NCBI GenBank assembly: GCA_036873755.1
Contig: JAVTVY010019603.1
Coordinates: 1 to 64,000 of the forward strand
Direction of reading: 5' to 3'
Length of the DNA stretch: 64,000 bases
DNA from: Hanleya hanleyi
Lineage: Eukaryota > Mollusca > Polyplacophora > Lepidopleurida > Hanleyidae
Shown here: positions 33,405 through 44,097 of the stretch, piece by piece
Position numbering within the stretch: the stretch's first letter is position 1
Layout: the number at the start of each line of letters is the position of its first letter
The notes under the pieces: generated by a model
What the model saw: only the letters and a program-made list of their open reading frames with translations
Told to the model about the DNA's origin: nothing
Databases searched by the model: none
Position numbers and translations under genes: made by a program

Positions 33405-33437
33405 GTTAAATGTCATCGGTGCAGGATGGACATTTAA

Positions 33438-33455
33438 CTTCTGGTGGGGAGGATA
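33438..33455 (+). other. Polypurine tract
   Basis: Purine-rich 'ggtggggaggata' directly precedes the 3' LTR, the expected plus-strand primer site. Confidence 0.6.
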
Positions 33456-34738
33456 TGTGGAATTTAGATGGATATAGAGGGACGCCTCGCATGTATCTGT
33501 TTGAGTTTCACATTTGCCCTAATTAGTTTTGGAAGTTTGTTAGTTGATTCAATGTCAATTCACGGGTTTGATCGGTACATGTACATACATTACAATTATA
33601 TTGAGATTGGAAGCGTATCTGCTAATTGAGCGGAAGCCAGGAAATACTGACCGCTGTATGTACTTGAAGTGGTCAGGAAACACTGACCATTGAAGATAGC
33701 TGATGGATAATACAGTAACTGGTACGAGCGTTTCGTAACATGTGTCTAATTCCGCTTAACCCGGGGCTAGGGGCCGTATGAGCCCATGTACTTCAAGATC
33801 CTCATGGTACTCATATGAACAGTCACAATCAAAGCGTGGCTGAGGTACATCATTTTTAGATGACGACTCTATAACGAATATTATGGATTAAGAATACTGA
33901 TCCAGCGATACGGATTTGATATTTTGGAACATCATGATGTCTTGCCGGCATCATTGAAAACCGTTGACCGCTTCTCTCTTGCAGGAAACAAGCCTATGTT
34001 TATGTATACTTTTGTCTTTTTGAATTTGGTGCTAATACTGTTATATGGAAATGGAATAGGTCTTTGGATTATGGACGCGGATATTCTCTAATGGACGACG
34101 GCTGGATTATGAATGACGGACTAGACGCTTGTAATTGTCACATCAGGTCAATTGTATACTTGAATATTACACCTGATTTACGCTGTATGTTATAGAAATG
34201 CATATAAATGAATTGTCTTCTGTTAAATGGATTAGTAAGAGTTTGAATCAGATGAGTATTTGTGCGCGGTTATATATTTTGGGGAGATCTAGCAAACCTG
34301 AACGTCTATTTAATATGATAAAGCTATACATGTATATTATTTGAATCAGTGTGGTCAAACAGGCCATCTCTGTTCGAGCAATGACCAGCACTCAAGTGTC
34401 CATTCCGGTAGTTTCCCTAATTAAGTGTTTGAGCCTGCGTTAAGTATCTTGTTTACTCTACTGTATAAAAGTTTGATGTATATTACACTAGGCTAAGCAT
34501 TAACACCATTGCTTCATCTGTAGAGACGTTTTTGGTTATCATGATTTGCTGTACTTTGTCTATGTGATGATGCAGAAGTAAAACAACAACAACCTCTGTT
34601 TATCTCAACGAGTTGTCTTGTAGTTCTTTGGTTTGACCGAAGACGAACCTACAGAAAAGGTTATGTGGATAAGATCCCCGTTGTCTTATCTCTTTCGCGC
34701 AAGCCCATACACTGCGGATAAGACGCAAAAAGTCCACA
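33456..34738 (+). repeat. 3' LTR, 1283 bp, interrupted
   Basis: Same ends as the 5' LTR; longer because of a Penelope-like 3' fragment at 33729-34134. Small differences include one less 'acaaca' unit and a missing segment near 34430, showing some age since insertion. Confidence 0.9.
33729..34134 (+). mobile_element. 5'-truncated Penelope-like insertion in the 3' LTR
   Basis: Matches the 3' untranslated end of the element at 41793-44096 from 'cgtttcgtaac' to 'gcttgtaat'. The 5' LTR keeps the empty site (26101-26120). Comparison shows about 9 bp of target (ccagagatt) replaced on insertion. Confidence 0.85.
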
Positions 34739-34817
34739 CTAGGTGTATGCAAGGTGTAGGAGCTTGTGTTTTTTGCGCTTTTTAGTTAGAAAGCTCCTCT
34801 TTCGGGAGTAAGTGGGT

Positions 34818-34833
34818 GGCCCTGATAAGGGCC
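34818..34833 (-). terminator. Histone-type 3' stem-loop
   Basis: On the - strand this reads GGCCCT-TATC-AGGGCC followed by ACCCAC: a perfect 6-bp stem, 4-nt loop and 3' flank matching the replication-dependent histone mRNA stem-loop consensus. About 15 nt further is CGAAAGAGGAGCT, like the purine-rich histone downstream element that pairs with U7 snRNA. It lies about 35 nt after the stop of a RING-finger ORF, the distance usual in histone mRNAs. No histone coding sequence is nearby. Confidence 0.6.
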
Positions 34834-34870
34834 GGATGAGTTGTAATGATTACAACGATTGGAGCAGTTC

Positions 34871-35137
34871 TTATTTTCTCTTGGCGCATAGGGGACATCT
34901 CAGCGGGACGAGTGCACACGGGATGGGTATGCAACTGAACGTAGGACCTGCTCTCCCTGCAAGTTTGGTGATACAGCAGGCACATAACGCTTGGTGTCCA
35001 CAGGGAAATAGGGCGAATTTGGCGTAGTGGGTAAAACATTTGACACATGGTAATTGCTTTACCACCCCCAGTGATGTGTCCCTCTGCAGTCTTGTTATTT
35101 CCGTGCAGTAGTCGTCAAGATATCCACTGTGCCCCAT
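34871..35137 (-). CDS. RING-finger protein, virus/Polinton-like relic
   Basis: 88 codons from the ATG at 35137. The RING-HC pattern is visible: CVKC, PCGH, CACC and CPLC in order, near the C-terminus, as in IAP-like and viral E3 ligases. N-terminal sequence is short and helical. Just upstream on the same strand is a packaging-ATPase relic, and just downstream a histone-type stem-loop. A ubiquitin-ligase role is inferred from the RING alone. Confidence 0.55.
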   Translation of the reverse strand: MGHSGYLDDYCTEITRLQRDTSLGVVKQLPCVKCFTHYAKFALFPCGHQALCACCITKLAGRAGPTFSCIPIPCALVPLRCPLCAKRK

Positions 35138-35404
35138 TTAGTCGCCTCTTATGACAAGCGGACTGGGAAGCTGAGATCTATTCTTACCATGACCTGGGGT
35201 GTGCACAACGAAATCCCAGTTCAATCCTGGGAGCCCCACGGGGCGGTAGAAATGAGACCTGCAGTATGGAGTTGGACTGGATAGGGGTCTGCTGTAAGGA
35301 GCTGCTGGGTGTTCCAGCAACTGTGTACACCTGTTGATGGTATGAGGGTCGTTGACTCTCACTCTGTGTTCGTCGTGGACCCTCTGGATGTATCGGGTGC
35401 GTCA

Positions 35405-35965
35405 TCAGTCGCCTTCCAGGGCAGGGACTTTTAGGTCCACGAACGAGTAGTACGGACGACTTGTCGCAGCGTGAAACACCTTCATGAAATAGGCGATGTT
35501 CTGGATAAATTCGACACCCTAAAACACGAATTTGCGCTCTGTCGAAGGGATTGGTGAACAACACGAAGCCTACGTAGCTCAAGGCAATATCTGTGAACGC
35601 CTTCCATTGAGGAAAGAGATTCTGTGTCAGACAAATCACATGCATATTCCGGAGAGGTGATCGTTCGATAAATAAGTCGGCGATGTTTGATTGTTTCCTT
35701 GGGACGTATCCATCAGATCATCCAGTACTACCGAGTTGGTCTGCGTAGGATCAGAGTAATATGCTTGATCGATATCGCGAGGAATGCCTGGGATTAAGCT
35801 CACACTCTTGAATCGCATAGTCTCGTGGACGGACTGCCATAGGCCGTAGCACCAGCTAGTATAGGTATAGCTGTTATGCCCGTCATTTAAGAATTTTATT
35901 ACCCAAGACGTCTTTCCGAACTCCGTCGGGCCGCTGACCGTCATCGCATAGGGATGGTCTACTCC
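35405..35965 (-). pseudogene. Second packaging ATPase relic (FtsK/HerA type)
   Basis: Walker A is degraded (SGPTEFGKT); Walker B is NSVVLDDLMD. It also has MHVICLTQNLFPQ and YVGFVLFTNPFDRAQ, and in another frame a C-terminal YYSFVDLK block, all in the order of Polinton/adintovirus ATPases. It is clearly a different lineage from the ATPase at 21671-22281. Several frame changes mark it as a pseudogene. Before the LTR insertion it was contiguous with 24840-25834. Confidence 0.65.
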
Positions 35966-35999
35966 ACTTGATAGATAAGGGAGTGGGCGAGAGAGCTGT

Positions 36000-37603
36000 C
36001 TCTTGGTTTCCTTCTGAATAAGAACTTCTACCGTTATTGTCCCAGTTTGGCTCGTTTCTTCTGTCTAACGGTCACACAGTTTATCGCGTTTCATCAGATG
36101 ACTTAATAGGGCTATCACATCATTGCTCTCAGATGCTTGTATCTGATATCGCTCAATCTAGAGCTAGGGGCCGTGTGGGAATATCATTCAAAGATGTCCA
36201 CATGAATACAATACAATACATCGCAGGGATCATTACTAGTTCTTGTGGTGTTTTAAGATATGCAGTCAGAATATTTTTTCCGACCACCTTTATATATTAC
36301 CTTTAATTCTGATACAATAGCAGGCACAAGATTCAATATTCAATATCCAGCCGTCGTCCACAAAAGCATTTCCGCGTCAATCATCACCAGACCTATTTCG
36401 TATGAGAGTTACCACCGATAACTACACGTACTCGACATTGCGCCCGTTCAGAGGCTGCATACAGACTGACACTAATGTATAACATACGAAATTATACGAT
36501 CACTGGTCCTCCACCTCCTCTTCTTCCTCCTCATCCACCTCCTCTTCTCCACCTCCTCATCCTCACTCACCCACGCATCACTCACTGATTGACCCAATCG
36601 TACTTCACCCACTCACTCACGTCTCAGTCACTCACGTCTCAATCTCTCACTAATTCATGCATCACTAGCGCATGACTGGGTCCAGGAGTCTCGTTTGATG
36701 AAACCCAGATGTTTCTCACCCGCCGGGGTCCCTTCAGATTAGTAGATTTGTTCGTGCAGACTTTTTAATCGCTCCGTCTCATTTTCCGTATTTATGTGGA
36801 TTTGCGCTGAGTTTCGTTTGAATTTTGATCTGTGGTTCGTGAACGTGTCGTCCAACTGTATGTGAAATTGTATTCTGTGGAGGAAATTGCATTCTGTGGC
36901 AGTATTCTGCTGTGAACGTTGACAGTTTCTTCGGTTTGCTGCCATTTTGAGATCAGGTTAAAGAACCGTTTCGTCTTGTCTTGTTCGTGTACCTGTGTTC
37001 ATTATGATGCACCGTATCTGTGACATTCATTCGCATCTTAGCTCGATTGACGGTGCTGACGTATCTGTGTTTTTACATTTACTCATACCATGTCGTGGCT
37101 ATCTTTCCGAATGATCGCGACTGCTTACCAAAGACAGCGAGACTCTCCGTCAGAGATCCGTCTTGGTCGGCGGGCCTTATACGACTGATTTTTGTTATTT
37201 TGTGGGCTGAGCAGGAAATCAGGGCGAAAGAAGTGAAAGCGTTAGGGAAAACGTTGAAATTCCAATAGTTCGCGACTTTCAATGGGGATCGCCAGCCACG
37301 CTAGGTGGCGCTAGTGCTCCAACAGGTAAAGAAGACGTGGCGTCATAATACGAACAATTATAACGTCGTTACATTATGACGTTGCCTTTGTGACGTCAAG
37401 AAAAACGACATGAGCATGCGTCATTTACTTCTTGGTACACGTAGCCACCTGGCGTCAGTTCGAGCTGGCAAACCCCATTCTAAAACTGTTGCGGACCGAG
37501 CTGTACGGTGTGATGTTTTGACCACTGACGAGTTTACGGTTGAATCGTCCTCGTTTTTTGCCCGTTGAGTTGCAGTGGAGCTCCAGTGGATAACTCCTTT
37601 CGG

Positions 37604-37635
<32 letters not shown>

Positions 37636-38150
37636 TTGTGGATTTTATTCAGTGAGTTTGGATCAAGCGGGTGCGAGCTTAAGGGAGATGTCCAAAAAGT
37701 GATTTTGATGGCAGATACGGATCAGCTAGACTCTTTGCCATATCAGGCGAGAATCGACAAGTGATAAGCGCTGATTGTTGTTCCCGGTCGTGCGATGGAC
37801 TGTTTCCGGTGCCACATTTTTGGGACATGTTCGTCGTCTTTGCAAATTCGTATTCTGTCGGAGTCTCACGTTTGGCATGACCTTAATTGCTGTAGTGTGT
37901 GACAATCTTGTGGAGCAGATAGAAATTGATAATGGTAACACTGTTCAAAGAGGTGCGCTGTCTGTGGAGAAATATCCTTCTGTTACGAAGAGTTCTGTTG
38001 AAAGTACGGGAGATGAGAATACGTCGGTATCGTTTTCATCCACCCTCATAATGTTGCGTTTAATTGTTGCCTGTATATGGTGAGATTCTGCTAGTGGACT
38101 TTTCGTCCCCGAAGCTTGCTCTCTGTACAAATCACTGTGATTGTAGTTTT
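36000..38150. other. Non-coding stretch with microsatellites
   Basis: CT-rich (cctcctctt)n at about 36508-36590 and (GAT)n at 37601-37636. A 68-codon - strand frame at 36739-36945 begins with a good AAAATGGCA context, but has no known motif. No gene is supported. Confidence 0.4.
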
Positions 38151-38159
38151 ATGACAAGC

Positions 38160-39020
38160 CATAAAACTCACATCGAAAATGCCATTTTTCTACTACTCTT
38201 CGTATGCGCATGCATGTTCGCAAATGCCCTTTCTCTATTACTTCACGAGTTCGCATACGGTATCACTCCAGTGTTATCCTATTCAACGAGAGTTCAATGC
38301 GAAACAATGCAAGCCATATCTGAACCACGAATGACCCACTTCTCTCAACATTTCCCCAAACCCTGCCATGCCTTTTCTGCACTACTCTTCCTGAGCGCAT
38401 TCACGTATCGCTGGACGTACAACAGTCAGGATACTGTACAAAACGAGAGCTCATTTACCCCCACATGACTGCCCTACGGGCTAGTGTTTAAGGGTGTAGA
38501 TCGGCGCCTATAGCTCGGAGCGTGCATCCGAGTGGCACAGTGCTTTCTCGATGACGTCACAGTCATGTGATCTGTAACATCACAGTGATGCGTCCATTGG
38601 GGCTTCTTGTTGTGGATTGACTATACACTGTATACTGTTCACACAAAAGGGGTACAAATTATCAGCTAAACTCTCACAACAGGCTGCCCTCATACTCTAC
38701 TACTCTCCGCCTGCGCATGTGCACATGTGTTTATGACAACCCCAGTCATAAACCTTAATTCTCTCTCTCTCTACATAACGAGCACGACACATTGGATAAA
38801 GTAGGATCCACATCTCCCAAAACAGCCCCATGCACCCTGCCCTTTCTCTACTACTTTCCCCGTGCGCATTCGCGTATCACCGGACCGACAACGGTCAGCA
38901 CACTCTCTAAAACGAGAGCCCATTCACCCACTGCCATATGCCCACTTCTGTGGGTCAGTGTATAGCTGTGTAGGTAGGCGCCTAGTCTCGAGTGCGCATG
39001 TGCGCTTTCTCTACTACTGA
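38160..39020. repeat. Degenerate Polinton-end-like repeats
   Basis: Recurring 'tttctctactactcttcg' followed by 'tgcgcatnngcgtatc' near 38195, 38235, 38385, 38700, 38855 and 39005. These resemble the 'tatactacggccagactgcg' block of Polinton arms (4905-4935). Probably an old, decayed terminal array. Confidence 0.45.
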
Positions 39021-39590
39021 TGAAGTCAGAACCCGAGGGAATAATATAAAGCGCCAGTCCAAGGTAACGCTGTACAGATGGAGGTATTCCAAACATGCGC
39101 TGTAACCCCAACGGTTGTCACAACAAACCAGACACGATGGTTTACATTAAATCCTAGCAGAAAGTGTTTATCTTTTATCTTGCTATGATTGTACGTTCCA
39201 TTGTTCAGGTGGAAACAAAGTCGAACGTCCACGGCCACGAACCGTTGGTTAAAATACTTGACGGGTTTCATAGCAGTTGGATGTTTTATTGGAAACTGGC
39301 GTACAATCTGTACTTCGGACGGGGGTTTGCTCTGTTCGACATTTACCCAATGTGTGTTTATGCATATGTTCCATTTGGGTGACCGCACAGCTATTCTGCA
39401 CGATATGGCACGATTATATCACATGACATTGCCGGTCAGAGATGAGTGACAAAAGAGCAGTGCTCAAAGACACCTGTATGCAGATATCACAGGTTTTTTT
39501 TGTTCTAAATTCGCTGGTGTCAGAATATCCAGAAACTGGTGTTCAAAAACTCCCGTGATCTCGTCAGCAGATTGGCTCAGCAATCGCCTG

Positions 39591-41110
39591 AGTAGTATAC
39601 AGCATGCATATCAGATTAAGTTGACCTCAAAAATTTGCATATTGTGGCGGTCACGTGGCGGAGGTCAAAGGTCATTGAGTGCACTTGAACATGTACTGAC
39701 CTGTATCCTCTCATCCCGTCCATCATCTGACCTTGAATCATGTTTAGACATGTTAGGGGATTCCTCCGCGGTGATGCGGTTTGGTGGTGATGCGGTCTGC
39801 CTCCGCGGACAGTAAATAGTCCCAAATACGTGGGGTTTCGTGACAATGTTCGGCAATCTTCAGGGGCGGGAGGGGCCCGTAGTGGACTGATTGGATCGAG
39901 TGAGGTGTCAAAGTGAAGCGCTGCTCCAGGACCATATGGAATGCATGTACTGACTTGTATCTGGTTTTGTTCCATCATGCGGCGGTCAAGTGATCAGGAA
40001 TGCATGTACTGACTTGTATGCCGTCCATTCATTTGAGTCAGGGACTTGGGGTCCCTACGGAAGGATTTTGCAAGTCATGGGTGGGTGTATGTAAAATGAG
40101 GATTTGTCTCGAAAATATAAAAAGCGGAACACGGACTTTACCCCTACAATAGAGGAAAACCCCTATCAACCCTATCCCAAAGGGCGAATCTCGGTCCCCG
40201 GGCTTATCGGGGTCTGGGTGCATGGATGGTGCATGTAAAATCAGGATTTTCCCCGAAAACATAAAAAGCGGAACACGGACTTTACCCCTAAAATAGGGGA
40301 AAACCCCTATCAACCCTATCCCAAAGGGCGAATATCGGTCCCTGGCTTATCTGGGTCTGGGTGCATGGGTGGGTGCATGTAAAAGAGGATTTGTTCCGAA
40401 AATATAAAAAAACGGATCACGGACTTTAACCCTACAATAGGGGAAAACTCCTATCAACCCTATCCCAAAGGGCGAATATCGGTCCCCCGGCCGGATCGGG
40501 CCTAGGTGCAGGGTGGGTGTATGTAAAATGAGGATTTGTCTCCGAAAATATAAAAGGCGGAACACGGACTTTACCCCTACAATAGGGGAAAACTCCTATC
40601 AACCCTATCCCAAAGGGCGAATATCGGTCACCCGGGCTCATCGGGGCCTGCCCACAGAGGTAGGGTGGAGGAGTGGGTGCATGTAAATTCAGGATTTGTC
40701 CCGAAAATATAAAAAGCGGAACACGGACTTTACCCCTACAATAGGGGAAAACTCCTATCAACCCTATCCCAAAGGGCGAATATCGGTCCCCCGGGCTCAT
40801 CGGGGCCTGCCCACAGAGGTAGGGTGGAGGAGTGGGTGCATGTAAATTCAGGATTTTTCCCGTACATATAAAAAGCGGAACACGGACTTTACCCCTACAA
40901 TAGGGGAAAACTCCTATCAACCCTATCCCAAAGGGCGAATATCGGTTCCCCGGGCTCATCGAGGCCTGCCCACAGAGGTAGGGTGGAGGAGTGGGTGCAT
41001 GCAAAATTAGGATTTGTCCCCGAAAATATAAAAAACGGAACACGGACTTTATCCCTACAATAGAGGAAAACCCCTATCAACCCTATCCAAAAGGGCTAAT
41101 ATCGGTCCCG
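39591..41110. repeat. Left terminal inverted repeat of the 9.17 kb element
   Basis: First ~480 bp is unique regulatory-looking sequence with octamer ATTTGCAT (39633-39640) and E-box CACGTG (39652-39657). Then about seven to eight copies of array A (145-160 bp) in inverted orientation. The right repeat has about five copies. Confidence 0.85.
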
Positions 41111-41219
41111 GGCTTATCGGGGTCTGGGTGCATGGATGGGTGCATGTAAAATGAGGATTTGCCCCCGAAAATATAAAAAGCGGAACACGGACTTTACCTC
41201 TACAATAGGGGCCTGATTC

Positions 41220-41590
41220 GCACATTTGCATCTATACGGGAAAATGCCCATACTGGCTATGGGGGTATAGGTCCAACCTGGGGAATTATTCGTGGGTTTT
41301 ACTATGGGTTGTTTGGTCTTGTTTTTCTCGTCTCACCATGTAGAACACGATGGGTAGGGTCCTGAAGTTAAGCGGTGAAATTTTTTGAAAAGTACCGGGT
41401 AGGTCTGTATATAGGCCCATACTGGCTATGGGGGTATAGGTCCAACCTGGGAATTTATTGTGGGTTTTACTATGGGTTGTTTGGTTTTGTTTTTCTCGTC
41501 TTGCCTAGGAAAACACGATAGGAGGGGTCTCAGATGTAAGCGGTGAATTTTTTCCAAAAGTACCGGGTAGGTCTGTATATAGGCCCATAC
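41220..41590. repeat. Diverged repeat B copies
   Basis: Two copies of the 'actggctatgggggtatag' unit found at 1-710 and 5100-6120, then the 'ggacgttttggggtc' block. Same block order as in the 1-7440 arm. Confidence 0.7.
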
Positions 41591-41792
41591 TGGCTATGGG
41601 AGATAGGTCCATACTGGGTGGACGTTTTGGGGTCTAGGTGGGCCCCTAGTGGTCCTATGGTGTCGTATGAGGTCTTATTTGGAAGCTCTCGTGGAGGAGC
41701 ATCCGACTGGACTAATGTATCGTTCGTTTCCAATATTTTGCGCATGCGCAGCCAGGCCGTAGTATAGAAAGCATTGTTGGGGGTATGTGGGG

Positions 41793-43684
41793 ATAAAGGA
41801 CTGGACATCATTAATTTACCTCGAATCCTGAATGATCCAGAGGTACGCAACGCTGTGCCAAACTATTTTAAGTTCACAGAACCTCCTTGCATTTCATATA
41901 AGTACACTAAATTTATAGCCACCAAAATATTCAATTACTCCAATGCTGTCCAAGAGTTTGACTGGAACTTATACACGTCAGGAGGCTATAGTTGTGATTG
42001 TGAATCGTCGAACTTTATCTATACACCATGCAAACATATTGTGACTGATGACCTTGATGTGGTGAGTGATAAGGATCTGAAATTACTCCTGATGAAAGGA
42101 CCTAAATATAGAGAGCCGAGAAGAATAAATCTGAAGGCCGACCAGAAGATAGTCCTGTCTGCATTGGAACAGTACGTTATTGATTGGTCTAAGCGAGAGA
42201 AAGTTGAACCTACAGTACTCGCTGATTGGCTGGACCTCATCAAGAGCAAGGTCGTTGAAACAATCCGCCATATTGACAGAAGTACTCTTCCCCAAGCAAA
42301 ACAAGTACTGAGAAACCTCAATTCGCAAGAAGTTCTAGCAAATCTCCAGAGTAAATTCGTCATAGTCCCAGCAGACAAAGCTCCGAATAATATAATATTC
42401 ATATGTAAATATTACTATTACCAGGTGCTGGTTAAAGAATTGAGTGTAGACATATCTTCATCAAATACGTCTACTTACTCTCAAACTGCATTCACTCTGG
42501 AAGATTTACTTAACAATCACAAAATGTTTCTCAGGGAAAGAGGTATTTGTCTTTCAACCAACCATAACGACATACCAAAACTATACTGGACTCCCAAAAT
42601 GCATAAATCACCATACAAAGCTGGATTCATAGCTGGTTCTAGAAGCTGCACCACCAAGCTTCTTTCAACCCTATTGACGAGGGCCCTTCAGGAGGTAAAA
42701 GCATTTTGGGAAAGGTATTGCGCCATTATTTCTAAGAACTATGGCATTGAATGTATGTGGATATTGAAAAACTCAAAATGTCTTACGGAAGAACTTGATG
42801 CTAAAGGTCACATACCGTACAGACATGTATCCACATGGGATTTCTCGACTCTCTATACTACAATCCCTCATCAGGACCTTATTGACCGTCTAAGTTCATT
42901 AATAGTATCTGTGTTCAAGAAAACTTATCGTAGATATATTAATGTCGGAAGCCATAAAGCATTCTTTAGCTCTACTACATACAAGAGATATCATTCATGG
43001 GATGTTTCTTTGTTTATAGAGTTGCTTGAATTTCTCATTAAAAATATCTATGTGAAATTTGGCAACACAATATATCAGCAGCATATAGGTATTCCAATGG
43101 GTACTAATTGTGGACCCCTGTTGGCTGACCTGTATCTGTTCTCTTATGAATATGACTATATGCAGGCGCTTTCAAAAACCGATCCATGCAAAGCCCGTTC
43201 CTTCTCATTCACCAAACGCTATATAGACGATCTTCTCGCTGTGGATAATCGCTATATAAATGACGCAGTGAAGGATATATATGCACCTTCACTGGATTTG
43301 AAGGAAACTACAGATAGCCCTACAGGCACATCATATTTAGATCTATATCTCTATAAACATGAAGCGGGCATTCTCTCTCGTCGACTTTATGACAAAAGAG
43401 ATGATTACAATTTCGACATCGTAAACTATCCCTTTCTGGACAGTAATATTCCAGTGGGACCTGCATATGGCGTATACATATCTCGCTTAGTAGCATTTGC
43501 TAGATCCTGTGTTAAATGTGACGATTTTAATCAACGTCACAAAACACTGGTGCAGAAACTTATAAAACAGGGCTATTCCACCAAGCGCCTAGACTCAAAG
43601 TTTCTCAAATTTGGCGATACATATCGCATGCTGATAGCAAAATACGAACGTAGCGTGCAAGATCTATGGCGCTACGTTTCGTAA
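41793..43684 (+). CDS. Penelope-like reverse transcriptase (N-terminally truncated)
   Basis: About 630 codons, open throughout. From the N-terminus: a Cys/His cluster (SCDCESSNFIYTPCKHI, CxC then CxH), the GPKYREPRRINL block, RT fingers, HIGIPMGTNCGPLLADL, and catalytic YIDD in FTKRYIDDLLAVDN. The C-terminus is RSVQDLWRYVS. This arrangement matches Penelope-like RTs of invertebrates. No GIY-YIG endonuclease is visible in either terminal part. The first few residues of the open frame come from the Polinton target, so the true N-terminus, where a permuted endonuclease could have been, is lost. Confidence 0.85.
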
Positions 43685-44096
43685 CTTGTGTCTAATTCCG
43701 CTTAACCCGGGGCTAGGGGCCGTATGAACCCATGTACTTCAAGATCCTCATGGTACTCATATGAACAGTCACAATCAAAGCGTGACTGAGATACATCATT
43801 CTTTAGATGACGACTTTACAACGAATATTATGGATTAAGAATACTGATCAGCGATACGGATTTGATATTTTTTGGAACATCATGATGTCTTGCCGGCATC
43901 ATTGAAAACTGTTGACCGCTTCTCTCTTGCAGGAAACAAGCCTATGTTTTTGTATACTATGATTGTCTTTTTGAATTTGGTGCTAATACTGTTATATGGA
44001 AAATGGAATAGGTCTTTGGATTATGGACGCGGATATTCTCTAATGGACGACGGCTGGATTATGAATGACGGACTAGGCGCTTGTAATTTGGGGTAG
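41793..44096 (+). mobile_element. Penelope-like retroelement, 5' truncated
   Basis: Inserted in Polinton repeat sequence between 'ggtatgtgggg' and 'tttggggtagag'. Polinton sequence elsewhere (930-950) shows the uninterrupted site with about 5 bp more. It ends 'gcttgtaat', identical to two other copies in this window (34134, 62139). The 3' non-coding part of ~410 bp contains 'tctctcttgcaggaaac', a splice-acceptor-like sequence. Confidence 0.85.
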
Positions 44097-44097
44097 A

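Larger units (their letters stand above)
25835..34738 (+). mobile_element. Ty3/gypsy-type LTR retroelement with envelope gene
   Basis: Two LTRs starting TGTGGAATTT and ending AAAAAGTCCACA bound gag, pro, RT, RNase H, integrase and an env gene. The flanking 4-bp duplication CTAG is at 25831-25834 and 34739-34742. The 8.9 kb length fits env-bearing gypsy (errantivirus-like) elements. Internal frame changes, a ~400 bp insertion in gag, a ~135 bp insertion after integrase and a Penelope-like insertion in the 3' LTR show it is defective. It inserted between the CCAAT-promoter ORF and the RING/ATPase relic. Confidence 0.9.

Noticed and set aside
34818..34833. A histone gene next to the stem-loop
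   Set aside because: All frames within about 1 kb were considered; only the RING and ATPase sequences appear, no histone fold sequence.
40038..41080. Pro/Phe-rich repeat proteins over array A (also 47224-48327)
   Set aside because: Same satellite unit in both orientations; no start context or domain; part of terminal inverted repeats.
43872..44096. 74-codon ORF behind the Penelope-like RT
   Set aside because: Lies in the shared 3' non-coding part; the other two copies break the frame.
43684..44096. Hammerhead ribozyme in the Penelope-like 3' end
   Set aside because: No CUGAUGA core with a matching GAAA strand could be found in this segment.
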